Shown: positions 1-8,254 of the stretch, piece after piece
Numbering within the stretch: the first letter of the stretch is position 1
Layout of the letters: the number at the start of each line of letters is the position of its first letter
Assembly: GCA_913061235.1 (NCBI GenBank)
Contig: CAJXTB010000013.1
Location: 1 to 64,000, forward strand
Length of the DNA: 64,000 bases
Direction of reading: 5' to 3'
Origin: an uncultured Pseudomonadota bacterium
GTDB taxonomy: Bacteria > Myxococcota_A > UBA796 > GCA-2862545
Translations under genes and position numbers: made by a program
Notes under the pieces: model-generated
What the model was told of the DNA's origin: nothing
The model's database searches: none
Seen by the model: the letters and a program-made list of their open reading frames with translations, nothing else

Positions 1-2039
1 GCGGTCATCCGGTCCAAGAACTCCGCCGCTACGCCTGTCGTCACTTCCAACCTCTCCACCTCGCTCACGTCCACCTCAACGCCTCGCCGCTTGGCAGCCA
101 ACTGCTGACGCCAGAGGAAGCACTGCTCCAGCATGTCGAGGCGGGCTCGGCCACTCGTGAACTCGGCTGCATCTAGGGCGTTCTCCACGTCGTCTAGCTC
201 TCGGGTGCGGTTTGCGAGGGTGATGAGGTCTGTTGCAGTGTCCTCTAAGTCAGGCATGGTGTCCATCAACGAGGTGTAGAGGCGGGCCTGGTAGTCGAGG
301 CTCTCGGGCCACTCGGTACGCGAACCGAGGTCGTCGCTCGGCATGAGGATGACGCCGGTTGCCACGCGGTCGAGCATGGGAAGCAGCGCGTTTGGGGCCG
401 ACTTGGCGTGGTCTCGGATGACGTCGAGCTTTGCTTGGGTGCCCTCGGTCTGCTGGAGGTCGTGCTGGAGGTCCGCGATGAGTGTGGGAAAGGCGATGAG
501 CTGTCGTGAGCTGACATCTGCGTTTTGGGCTGCCTGGCGGGTGTTGCTCGGGCTCGAGACCCGCGCAATAAACACGTCGACCTCGTCCTTTGTGAAGCTG
601 ACTGTCGACCCTCCAATGTCAATGGTCATCGCCTGCACTTCGCCGTTCCTCTCTACGGTGGCCAGGGTGTCTTGGTCCTGTGCACTGAGCGCCATGTCAC
701 CGAACTGCACCCGTCCCGACACCCCGCCGCTCACGCTCTGGGTGCGAACCGTGTCGTCGCCTTCCTGCACGGTCTGGTCTGTTGCAGTGGTGCCAATGCG
801 CGCGGTTCCGGTGACGGCACCCACGCTGGCGGTCATGCCGGCACCCCAGGCCACGGCATCCACGCCAGTCAGTACGCTTCCGGTGTGCAGTGCTGCTAGA
901 CCGGCGAGCTGGGCCCCGGTGTCTGCGTTGACCAGCTCGGCATATTGCAAGTCGAAGGCGGGGTGTTGGGGGTCCAAGGTGACGACGAGCGACTGGTCTG
1001 AACCCGTGGAGGTATCTGCGAATCCGGTGGCTCCGAGTCCCGCGTAGCCAACGCCCACTTCGCCTCGTGCACTCTGTGCGGCGCTGATGCGGATGCTCAC
1101 CCGTACACCGTCTTGCGTGCGTTCAACGTCGACAGTGCGGGTATTGGAGTGGGTGCCCGTGGCGCCGAGAGTCATGCCGGCGGTGGCTTTGATGCCGAGA
1201 TTGGCTGACGTTGACGTGGTTGTGGACTGCGACTCGCCTGGCTGCATGAGGTGCGGCGAGAGGTCGGTCGTGACGGCGCTTGCGACGGCTGCTGGGCCAT
1301 CCATGCCAAGTACGCGAAAGACGTTCGCGTCGTCTCCCTGCTCGATGGCGTGTTGGGCTTGAGCGGCTTGCATACCGTCCAGGCGACGACGAATGGCTCC
1401 AGCAGCACCCAGCCCCACACCAACGCTGCCAGTCAGGGTCGCCGCTTTGCCGCCGTCGGCCCCTTTGGCTGTTCCGCCAACATCCACGCTACCGGCGACT
1501 GCTGCATCGGCCTGAACGACCAAGAACGCGCCTTGCTCGTCGTGTTCGATACGTGCGACGAGCCCACTACCTAGGCGACCCGTGACGCCAACGCTCACCG
1601 GTCCTGACTCCACGCGTCCACCGGCATCCAGGTCCAGCCGACCGCCTTGGTCGGCAGCCACCATCCGTGCGGAGCCGTGGACCGAGCCGCCAGACTGTGA
1701 TGCCGAGCCACCGATGCGTGCTTGCAGTCCGTCGCCAGAGTCGCCTTGGTAGGCGCCAGCGGCCAGGTCTAAGGTGTTCTTGCGTCCGTTGTCCGAGGTG
1801 CGCAATGTGCCGCCGGTCATCAGTCCGTCGCGGGCTTCCGCAGTGGCCCCATAGGCGTAGCGGTTGTCGTCGGAAACGGCTGTACGAGCCACCATTTCAC
1901 CGTGCTTTCCACGACCAACGCCAGCGAGTAGGGCCTCGTTGCCGAAGGTGGTCTGTGGACTGCTGTCAGGTTGTGCGGGCCGTGCCGGAGCGGCTCTACG
2001 GTTGGCTTGGCGGCGATTCGATGTGGCGAGTGTAGACAT
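1..2039 (-). CDS. Large repeat-rich hypothetical protein, 3' end cut by window edge
   Basis: Partial gene that runs off the left edge. 679 residues are visible in one uninterrupted minus-strand frame from the ATG at 2039, which has GGAG six bases upstream. I do not recognise the family. A basic Arg/Ala/Pro-rich N-terminus (about residues 1-25) is followed by FGNEALLAGVGRG, which weakly recalls the short GN-x-A boxes at the start of some contractile-injection-system cargo proteins (inference). Residues about 60-450 are rich in Gly, Ala and Val with recurring VSVGVTG/GSVGVGLG-type stretches, suggesting a beta-rich body; from about 500 on the protein becomes charged and probably helical. There is no signal peptide or membrane segment. 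A sigma-54-like promoter and palindrome cluster lie just upstream. Confidence 0.75.
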   Translation of the reverse strand, partial: MSTLATSNRRQANRRAAPARPAQPDSSPQTTFGNEALLAGVGRGKHGEMVARTAVSDDNRYAYGATAEARDGLMTGGTLRTSDNGRKNTLDLAAGAYQGDSGDGLQARIGGSASQSGGSVHGSARMVAADQGGRLDLDAGGRVESGPVSVGVTGRLGSGLVARIEHDEQGAFLVVQADAAVAGSVDVGGTAKGADGGKAATLTGSVGVGLGAAGAIRRRLDGMQAAQAQHAIEQGDDANVFRVLGMDGPAAVASAVTTDLSPHLMQPGESQSTTTSTSANLGIKATAGMTLGATGTHSNTRTVDVERTQDGVRVSIRISAAQSARGEVGVGYAGLGATGFADTSTGSDQSLVVTLDPQHPAFDLQYAELVNADTGAQLAGLAALHTGSVLTGVDAVAWGAGMTASVGAVTGTARIGTTATDQTVQEGDDTVRTQSVSGGVSGRVQFGDMALSAQDQDTLATVERNGEVQAMTIDIGGSTVSFTKDEVDVFIARVSSPSNTRQAAQNADVSSRQLIAFPTLIADLQHDLQQTEGTQAKLDVIRDHAKSAPNALLPMLDRVATGVILMPSDDLGSRTEWPESLDYQARLYTSLMDTMPDLEDTATDLITLANRTRELDDVENALDAAEFTSGRARLDMLEQCFLWRQQLAAKRRGVEVDVSEVERLEVTTGVAAEFLDRMT

Positions 2040-2066
2040 GGACGCTCCAGAGAGTGTCCGGGACCC

Positions 2067-2082
2067 TGCACGCCGTGTGCCA
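2067..2082 (-). promoter_or_regulatory. Candidate sigma-54 (-24/-12) promoter
   Basis: On the minus strand TGGCAC (2082-2077), five bases and GTGCA (2071-2067) match the sigma-54 consensus TGGCAC-N5-TTGCW with one mismatch. The invariant GG and GC dinucleotides are exactly 12 bases apart. The predicted start, near 2055, is about 16 bases before the ATG at 2039 and just upstream of its ribosome binding site. Confidence 0.55.
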
Positions 2083-2120
2083 GCCGATTGTGTGCGTTTA
2101 CCTGTTGAAAAGCGTCGAAC

Positions 2121-2174
2121 TGACAGTTGTCAGCCGACAACTGTCAGCTGACAACTGTCGGTTGGACACCTGTT
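2121..2174. promoter_or_regulatory. Cluster of GACA-NN-TGTC palindromes (possible enhancer sites)
   Basis: Three exact copies of GACA-NN-TGTC lie at 2122-2131, 2136-2145 and 2150-2159, and a fourth with one mismatch (GACACCTGTT) at 2165-2174, with starts spaced 14, 14 and 15 bases. The first two also form an 11-bp perfect inverted repeat around a 4-base loop. The cluster lies about 65-120 bases upstream of the predicted sigma-54 start site, where binding sites of sigma-54 activators are usually found. An alternative is a stem-loop ending the gene to its right (stop at 2223), but no T-run follows it. Confidence 0.55.
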
Positions 2175-2222
2175 GGCTCGCTCGCTCTTTCACTCAACGC
2201 AGTCGACGCTGACGGCGACGAA

Positions 2223-3680
2223 CTAGCGCTCTGCGGCAGCATCAATGAGCTGAAGGAGCTCTGACTCGACCAGGTCACGTCGTCCCACAGTTGCGTCATC
2301 AACGAGCTCGCGGATGTCCGCGTAGCGTTCGCCTTCGCTGTGCGGGCTGTCTCGCAGAACCTCGGCGAACTCGGCAACGCCGGCTGTGAAGTGGAAGTCA
2401 TCGGTCGCGTCGGTGAGCAACACGTGCGCGGTCCGGTCAATGCTCCAGGAATGCAGCGTGCTCTCGTCTTCCGTTGGCTCCTTGTAGCGGATGTCGATGT
2501 TGGCAACCTCGCCTGCCTGGCCGTCGGTCAAGATGACTTCGTACAGGGCGGTGACGTGATGGCCAGCACCGATATCGCCGGCATCCACGGTGTCATCGCT
2601 GAATTGTTCGTCTAGGAGGAGGCGGTTTTCGTAGCCAATCAGGCGCCACTGTTCCACGACGGTAGGGTCGAACTCCACCTGCAGCTTCACGTCTTTCGCC
2701 ACGACTTGCAGCGTGCTGACCAAGTTCTCGCCCAGCACCCGAAGCGCCTCGTTCTTGCTGTCGATGTAGGCGTAGTTGCCGTTACCGTTGTCCGCGAGCT
2801 GCTCCATTTGCTCGTCGTTGTAGTTGCCCGTGCCGAAGCCCAGGGTGGTGAGGAAGATGCCGCGGTCACGGTTTTGTTCGACGAGTCGGACCAACGCATT
2901 ACCGGTCACGCCGATGTTCATGTCGCCGTCTGAGCACAGAATGACGCGGTTCACGCCGTCGTCTCGGTAGGCTTGCTCGGCGAGCTGGTAGGCAGCGAGG
3001 ATGCCGGCCTCGCCGTTTGTGCCGCCACCTGCGCTGAGCGCGTCGAGGGCATCGAGAATGACGGACTTGTCTTCGACAGCCGTTGGCTGCAAGGCGATGG
3101 CGTCGTAGCCGGCGTAGGTGACGATGGAGAGGGTGTCGTCGGGTGCCAGGCGGTCCACCAGCTGCTTCATGGCGAACTGGACCAAGCCGAGCTTGTCTGG
3201 GGTATTCATGGAACCCGAGACGTCTAGGAGAAAGACAAGGTTTACGGGGGATCTCTCGCTGGGCGGCACGGTCTCGGCTTGGATAGCGATTCGCAGTAGG
3301 TCTACGCTGTCATCATGACCGAAGGGCGAGTCCGACAGCTCCAGCATGACGTCAAAGGGAACCGTGGAAGCGGCTTCAGGAGGGGCGGTGTCGTAGTGGA
3401 AGTAGTTCATGAACTCCTCCACGCGAATCACGTCCGGTACAAGCGCCGTTCCTTCCACCAACGCACGACGGGTGAGGGAGTAGCTGCCGGTGTCGACGTC
3501 TGCTGAGAACGTGGACACAGCGTCCTCTGCGGTCAGGACCCACGGATTGGTCTGCGGCTCGTCCACGTCTCCGTCCGAAGAGATGGGCTGGACGCCATCG
3601 TAGCCGGAGCGAAGGAATGACTCCTTGGAGCTGCACGCGGTCATCAAGATCAGGGTCGTAAGTAGGGCAGAACGAGACAT
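2223..3680 (-). CDS. YfbK-like von Willebrand factor A lipoprotein
   Basis: A 485-residue predicted lipoprotein. I take the ATG at 3680 because GGAGG lies seven bases upstream and the protein then begins with a lipoprotein signal peptide ending in LMTAC; a longer frame to 3797 has no such features. Order: lipobox (Cys about residue 16), low-complexity linker, an N-terminal VWA-associated domain (FMNYFHYDTAPPE), a VWA domain with the MIDAS motif DVSGSM plus distal Thr and Asp positions (about residues 150-320), and a C-terminal region like DUF3520 of E. coli YfbK. The family binds ligands through a divalent metal; the true partner is unknown. It would sit in the periplasm or at the outer membrane. 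Confidence 0.9.
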   Translation of the reverse strand: MSRSALLTTLILMTACSSKESFLRSGYDGVQPISSDGDVDEPQTNPWVLTAEDAVSTFSADVDTGSYSLTRRALVEGTALVPDVIRVEEFMNYFHYDTAPPEAASTVPFDVMLELSDSPFGHDDSVDLLRIAIQAETVPPSERSPVNLVFLLDVSGSMNTPDKLGLVQFAMKQLVDRLAPDDTLSIVTYAGYDAIALQPTAVEDKSVILDALDALSAGGGTNGEAGILAAYQLAEQAYRDDGVNRVILCSDGDMNIGVTGNALVRLVEQNRDRGIFLTTLGFGTGNYNDEQMEQLADNGNGNYAYIDSKNEALRVLGENLVSTLQVVAKDVKLQVEFDPTVVEQWRLIGYENRLLLDEQFSDDTVDAGDIGAGHHVTALYEVILTDGQAGEVANIDIRYKEPTEDESTLHSWSIDRTAHVLLTDATDDFHFTAGVAEFAEVLRDSPHSEGERYADIRELVDDATVGRRDLVESELLQLIDAAAER

Positions 3681-3789
3681 GGAATCCTCCGTTTGGCACT
3701 TCAAGCAAGGTTCGTGCCGTCGATGGTAGTGCGCGTTGGAGGGTGTTGTCCGGATTTCATCAGGTGCAGAACAGGGCACGTATGTCGCA

Positions 3790-4794
3790 CTACCCAATCA
3801 GCGTTGCCAACACGTCCCTCTGTCCAAGTTGATGCCGGACCCACGCTTGGCTTGCAGGGGCTCGTACATGTCGGTCCGAACGCAAGACGTTGACGCTCGC
3901 GGCAATACTGGTGGCGGTTGCCTGGATGCGCATGGCTGCACTGCCCACGACTTCTGCGGTCACCGGTGTGGCGATGGTGATGGCAGGGATGCCTCTGGCC
4001 ATGGCTTCGAGGGGGGTGAGTCCGTAGGTGTCATGGCTGCTCGGTGCAATGTACAGGTCAACGCCCTGGAAGAAGGCCCCTCGGTCCTCTACCCATCCCA
4101 AGAAGTCGACGCGGTCAGCGACTCTAAGATGCTCTGCAAGCTCCATGAGTCGGTCCTCATTGGGGCCCTTGCCGCCAATGATCAGCCGGTCGTTGGGTAG
4201 GTGAACCATGGCTCTGATGAGTAGGTCCAGACCTTTGTTGTCGGCCAATCGAGAGAGGCAAGCGAGTGTCAGGGAGTCGCGCTTCGAGACTGCTTGAATG
4301 GGCGCCAGTGCGGCGGCTACGGCGTCTGGTGGCAGGCTTGGGGCCAGAACGTGCACCTCACCGAGACCCGCCTGTCTGTAGCGTTCGGCGTAGTGCTCAG
4401 TTCCCGCAATGAGGCGATGCGCGGGTGCGACGAGTCGCTTGAGCAGGTGCCGTCTCGGACCGGTCAGCCAGGGGTCGATGCCGGCGCTGTGCAGCTGAAT
4501 GACGACGTGAGCGCCGAGCGAGCGGGCGCGTGAGGCGAGGGCAGCAGTTCGGGTGACACACAGAGGCCCGCCGGTGTGCGCGAACAGGATGGGGTCGCGC
4601 TCTGGCAGCACCTGCGGCAGTGCCTTGAGTGCATGGGCCACGGGTGCGAATCGAGCCCTTGGGTGCGACCGATGGGTACACAAGAAACCAGCGAGCTGGC
4701 CCTGGTCATCAAGCTCAGCGAGCAGTCCGGTGAGGGACGTCGCTACGCCTCCGCGACCGTTTGGGTCGGTCCCCGCCACAACAATGCGACTCAT
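3790..4794 (-). CDS. GT4-type glycosyltransferase
   Basis: A 334-residue GT-B fold glycosyltransferase, last in a run of overlapping genes. The N-terminus has the GT4 acceptor-side motif GRGGVATSL. The C-terminal half has LACLSRLADNKGLDLLI, IIGGKGPNEDRL and APSSHDTYGLTPLEAMARGIP, the donor-binding E-x7-E region, here starting with a His-Asp in place of the usual more acidic stretch. It should transfer a nucleotide-activated sugar to a glycan or lipid acceptor in the cytoplasm. The ATG overlaps the stop of the sulfotransferase (ATGA), so translation is probably coupled. Somewhat shorter than typical GT4 enzymes (350-400 residues). Confidence 0.88.
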   Translation of the reverse strand: MSRIVVAGTDPNGRGGVATSLTGLLAELDDQGQLAGFLCTHRSHPRARFAPVAHALKALPQVLPERDPILFAHTGGPLCVTRTAALASRARSLGAHVVIQLHSAGIDPWLTGPRRHLLKRLVAPAHRLIAGTEHYAERYRQAGLGEVHVLAPSLPPDAVAAALAPIQAVSKRDSLTLACLSRLADNKGLDLLIRAMVHLPNDRLIIGGKGPNEDRLMELAEHLRVADRVDFLGWVEDRGAFFQGVDLYIAPSSHDTYGLTPLEAMARGIPAITIATPVTAEVVGSAAMRIQATATSIAASVNVLRSDRHVRAPASQAWVRHQLGQRDVLATLIG

Positions 4795-5609
4795 GACGCG
4801 TCCAGGGCAGCGCTGATGAGCGCACGTGCGTCTTGTGTCAGAACACTCGGGACTGCCGGTTCACGGTTCCACGACAACAGTGGGGCGGTGAGATGCTGGT
4901 GAATCCGGGTCTTCCAGTGCGGGGAAACCGTTTGGCGGACCAGGCGTTTGAGCAGCGATTCGCCGAGAATCCAGCGCTGTAGTGTGGCACTCTTGGCGTT
5001 CGACGCTGTGTTCTGTGACGTCAGAGGCGCAAGCGTTTCCGTATCCAGTTCCAACGCTTGCAACAGCGGAGCCAGAGCCGTGCTCGATGCGTCTCCCAGA
5101 GCGGTCATCTGCAGGACGTGGACTTGGGTTTTCGGGAAGTGACGGTGAAGAGCTGCCAGATGCGCGTCATAGCGAGAGTTGCCCACATACTGAAGCTCTA
5201 CCTGTTCAATTCGCGTTCCCTGTCGTCGCCCAGACTCGGCCGCGAGGGCGTCGGCAAGCGGCAGCGTCTCCCAGCCATTCGCGACGGCGAAGCGGTATGC
5301 TGACCAGATTCGCTCAACGGGGTCTCGGGTCAGTGCGACGAGCTGCATGGAAGGATTGTGTCGGTACATGGCGGCGATAGCACTGTCTAGCGACCAAGCA
5401 TGGGCGTAGGCGTGTAGGCCGCGGCGGTTGCCTTGCTCTGCGTATAGCGCCTGAAGTGCAGCGTTCCTGGCGTCATCGTCTAGGGTGAAGGCGCGTGATT
5501 CTTTGGCAGCCGGCGCAAAGAGGGCGGAATGCCGGGCAAGTGAGCGGTACAGCGTGGTGGTGCCGCACTTTTGGCCACCGACAATCGCGATATCCACGCG
5601 AACGCTCAC
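4791..5609 (-). CDS. Sulfotransferase family protein
   Basis: 272 residues from a GTG at 5609, which overlaps the upstream stop as GTGA and has GGAG nine bases before it; a GTG at 5645 is possible but lies inside the previous gene. The N-terminal IVGGQKCGTTTLYRSLARH is the 5'-phosphosulfate loop that binds PAPS, and VALTRDPVERIWSAYRF is the 3'-phosphate motif (R-x7-S pattern). It should move sulfate from PAPS to a hydroxyl or amino group of a glycan, lipid or small molecule. It lies between a methyltransferase and a glycosyltransferase, which supports a role in decorating a surface glycoconjugate; the acceptor cannot be read from the sequence. Confidence 0.88.
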   Translation of the reverse strand: MSVRVDIAIVGGQKCGTTTLYRSLARHSALFAPAAKESRAFTLDDDARNAALQALYAEQGNRRGLHAYAHAWSLDSAIAAMYRHNPSMQLVALTRDPVERIWSAYRFAVANGWETLPLADALAAESGRRQGTRIEQVELQYVGNSRYDAHLAALHRHFPKTQVHVLQMTALGDASSTALAPLLQALELDTETLAPLTSQNTASNAKSATLQRWILGESLLKRLVRQTVSPHWKTRIHQHLTAPLLSWNREPAVPSVLTQDARALISAALDAS

Positions 5610-7054
5610 GCTTTCTCCAGCAGCAGGCCCCAGAAACGGCTCCACAGAGGGCTCGGTCCAGGCTCGGTGACGGGAACGAAGTGCAGCGGAACCATAGGTT
5701 CAGCCAGCGCATCGGCCAGAGTTGACGGGGTGTAGGCGCGTGCCTGAAGGTGGTGGCCGTTGGCGCGGCTCCAGGCACGTGCGGCCTGCCAGGATGGGCG
5801 GCTGATATGCACGGCGGACCGGTCAACCTCTAACCACTCATGCAACGGTTTTAAGGTTGCAACCAAGCCAACGCCACGGGCGACCGCTTCGAGGTGGGCA
5901 AAGGTAATGCTGACCTCCGGGTGGTCGAGGTGGGTAGTCTCTTGCGGTGGTGCGTCGACGGTGCCGAACTCGCTCACCCACGCCCGTCCGTTGGGTGTCA
6001 GCACGCGGGCAATCTCTTCAAGGAATCGCCAGCTACCGAGGTTGTATAGGTGCTGCCATGCGGCAATGCCGTAGGTGTCGAGCCGCTCAGCGACACCGAG
6101 TGCTTCTGGAGGCACTGCGGCGAGGTCTGCGAGGATTTCATTGCTGATCAGTCGGTCAATGCTGCCATCTGCGAAGGGTAGGGCAGTGGCATCTCCCATG
6201 ACTCCATGGGTCGCTGAACAGACCGTGGCTTGGTGACGCAGCAGCTCGGGCGACAGGTCCACGCGAACGTAGACGGCACTCACCACCGAGGACAGGTCAC
6301 GAGCCAGCTCACCGGTCCCACAGCCCACTTCCGCCAGAACCATGTCCGGGGTCACGTCGCCCAAGACACGCGCAAGACGCGCTCCGTAGCGCTCACCGTG
6401 CAGCGCCGGATGAGGCTCTGCATAGCTGTGAGCAATGGTCGTCTCGCGGTCGTCGAAGTGGGTGCTGCCGTCTGTGATGGCGTCTTGGTGGTAGGCGAGC
6501 AGGTCGGTTCCTGTACCCACGCGGTCGCGGCCAAGGTCTGGTCGCGGCGGAGACAGGGGGGCCAATAAGGTTGGGTCTACGCGCTTTAGTGGTGCGGGTC
6601 GCAGCTGTACGGCCTGCACATTCGGGCCCATCCACTCGGCCAATATCTGGAGGACATCACCACAAGAGACGGTGAGCTTGTCCGCCACATCGCTGACGGT
6701 CTTTGTGTCGGTGATGGCCAGCCAGACAGCCAGCCCCAGCTCGGTCAGCTCTGTTCGACCATAGGCAAAGCCCCCCGGTCCTGGCTGGTTGGGCAGCGGA
6801 TGCCACAGACAGTGACGCTGGGGAAGGGCGGTGACGCCGCGCATGCGTACGATGACGGCGTAGGCTCGGTCCTGAATGGTGTCTTTGAGCAGGCCCAAGC
6901 TGCTTAAGCGCCGGCGAAGCGGTGGAGGCAGCTCACTCTTGGCAATCGCCTGCAGCGTCTCGTCGTGCACGGCCAGCCCACGACCGAGCAGCGGTTGCCA
7001 CAGGACGGTGCGCTCTGCGAGGGGCCAGCTAATGACCTGTTGGTGCAAGCTCAC
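5606..7054 (-). CDS. SAM-dependent class I methyltransferase, large form
   Basis: 482 residues from the GTG at 7054, which overlaps the GNAT stop as GTGA. An ATG at 7117 would extend 63 bases into the GNAT gene and adds nothing family-like. The first ~200 residues are an unassigned helical region, possibly winged-helix (TVSDVADKLTVSCGDVLQIL). A Rossmann methyltransferase follows, with motif I LAEVGCGTGELARDL, an acidic post-I strand VRVDLS and MGDATALPFADGSIDRL. Such domains methylate small molecules or glycans using SAM. The N-terminal extension roughly doubles the size of a typical single-domain enzyme. Coupled on both sides, so presumably part of the same pathway as its neighbours. Confidence 0.8.
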   Translation of the reverse strand: MSLHQQVISWPLAERTVLWQPLLGRGLAVHDETLQAIAKSELPPPLRRRLSSLGLLKDTIQDRAYAVIVRMRGVTALPQRHCLWHPLPNQPGPGGFAYGRTELTELGLAVWLAITDTKTVSDVADKLTVSCGDVLQILAEWMGPNVQAVQLRPAPLKRVDPTLLAPLSPPRPDLGRDRVGTGTDLLAYHQDAITDGSTHFDDRETTIAHSYAEPHPALHGERYGARLARVLGDVTPDMVLAEVGCGTGELARDLSSVVSAVYVRVDLSPELLRHQATVCSATHGVMGDATALPFADGSIDRLISNEILADLAAVPPEALGVAERLDTYGIAAWQHLYNLGSWRFLEEIARVLTPNGRAWVSEFGTVDAPPQETTHLDHPEVSITFAHLEAVARGVGLVATLKPLHEWLEVDRSAVHISRPSWQAARAWSRANGHHLQARAYTPSTLADALAEPMVPLHFVPVTEPGPSPLWSRFWGLLLEKA

Positions 7055-7563
7055 AGCGGGGTGAACATGCGGTAGTGAGGTCCAATGCGGGGAATTTCGA
7101 AAGGCTCTCCCGGGCATAGCCAGCCGTGGTGCTCATAAAAGGGCTTGGCGGTCTCGCGCGCGTTGCACCACATCGGCTCGCCTACGTCAGCTGCTATGCG
7201 CTCTAGAAGTGCAGTACCAAAGCGGTTTCCCCGTGCATCGGGTGCGACTGCCATGCCCCGAAGCTGCCAGCGATGTTCGAGATGGGTCGGCTCTGCCCGA
7301 GCCAAGACCGTGGCCACTCCCACTACCTCGCCGGCCCAGATGACCGTCCAGTGGCGCGTCTCAGGGTCTGTATCGCCGGACCAGACTGCACTCTCACGCG
7401 GTCGACCTGGTCGTAAGACCAGATGGCGAAGGTCCACGACCTCAAGCGGGGTGGCGAGCTGCACCATTGGGACGTCTAGCTGACGACGCCACCAGCGACG
7501 AAGCCTGGCAAACCATCCACGCTGTCCGACAGCGCGGCTGGGGAGCTGCGCGGTATCGTTCAT
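7051..7563 (-). CDS. GNAT family N-acetyltransferase
   Basis: 170 residues. The acetyl-CoA pyrophosphate loop is visible as RGMAVAPDARGNRFGTALLERI (read in two parts: RGMAVAP and ARGNRFGTALL), followed by the C-terminal region NARETAKPFYEHHGW typical of the fold. A basic, Trp-rich N-terminal tail (about residues 15-28) precedes the domain. The substrate is unknown; in this setting an amino sugar or amine is plausible. Its ATG directly follows the stop of the YwqK-type lipoprotein gene (TAGATG), and its own stop overlaps the methyltransferase start. Confidence 0.85.
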   Translation of the reverse strand: MNDTAQLPSRAVGQRGWFARLRRWWRRQLDVPMVQLATPLEVVDLRHLVLRPGRPRESAVWSGDTDPETRHWTVIWAGEVVGVATVLARAEPTHLEHRWQLRGMAVAPDARGNRFGTALLERIAADVGEPMWCNARETAKPFYEHHGWLCPGEPFEIPRIGPHYRMFTPL

Positions 7564-8145
7564 CTACAGCTCGGTCTGCGAAATTAGGCGTCCAAAGCGG
7601 TAGGTGCGACGGATTCTTGGCTCACCATCTAGGCGGTAGTACACCCAGATGCCGTCCATTTCGCCGTCGTTGAAGGTGCCTTCGCGCTCAAGTACACCCG
7701 ACTCGGTCCAGTATTGCCAATGGCCCGACGCACGACCGTTCGTCATGGTGCCCTGCTTGGTCATCTGCCCACCGTCGTAGTACTCGGCCCAGGGGCCATC
7801 CGGGTCGCCTTCGGTGTAGTGGCCAATCAGCTTTGGGCGACCGTTTGTGTAGAACTCCTGCCAGGCGCCGTGTGGCTTGTCTACGTAGTAGTTGCCTTGA
7901 ATGTCGAGAGTCGCCGAGTCGTGCCAGCGCATGTACGGGCCGTGCTTCTCTCGGTCTCCACGAATGTCGGTGCGGGCGCAGTAGGTCTCCAGGCCATTGG
8001 GTGGAGCGAGGCCCACCGCTTCAGTGCTCGCGGGGCAGGTCATGTCAGCGTGTCCCGGGCCCGGGCCAGACATGTACTGGCTTGCCGGTTCTTTTGGGGG
8101 GCAACCAGCAAGGAGCAGGCTGAGGAGTACGATGCCGCGTGTCAT
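7564..8145 (-). CDS. YwqK-repeat (MORN-like) lipoprotein
   Basis: 193 residues from the ATG at 8145 (GAGAGG five bases upstream); the longer frame to 8268 overlaps the divergent gene and its promoter. The N-terminus is a lipoprotein signal ending LLAGC. From about residue 85 there are five roughly 24-residue repeats of the type HG-x-W-x-EY(Y/F)-x-G-x-x-x-x-x-G, as in the so-called YwqK-family antitoxins and MORN proteins. These repeats form extended beta-hairpin arrays; despite the database name, no toxin lies nearby, so an antitoxin role is not supported. First gene of the coupled run reaching down to 3790. Confidence 0.88.
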   Translation of the reverse strand: MTRGIVLLSLLLAGCPPKEPASQYMSGPGPGHADMTCPASTEAVGLAPPNGLETYCARTDIRGDREKHGPYMRWHDSATLDIQGNYYVDKPHGAWQEFYTNGRPKLIGHYTEGDPDGPWAEYYDGGQMTKQGTMTNGRASGHWQYWTESGVLEREGTFNDGEMDGIWVYYRLDGEPRIRRTYRFGRLISQTEL

Positions 8146-8254
8146 GAGACCTCTCTGTTCGGCAACCATACGACGCTCCAGCGGTTTGGGCGAGGTCAAC
8201 GCGGGCGGACAGGCAGACAAGGCGATAGCCCGTAGCCTCGTTAGGAGAGATGAC

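Noticed and set aside
343-1047. 234-residue plus-strand ORF
   Set aside because: Antisense to the continuous minus-strand gene; Ser/Thr/Trp-rich composition and no ribosome binding site indicate a shadow frame.
3670-3797. N-terminal extension of the VWA protein
   Set aside because: The ATG at 3680 has a perfect ribosome binding site and lipoprotein signal; the extension has neither.
7564-8145. Antitoxin role for the YwqK-like protein
   Set aside because: It is a lipoprotein in a glycan-like operon with no toxin gene nearby; the label comes only from the family name.
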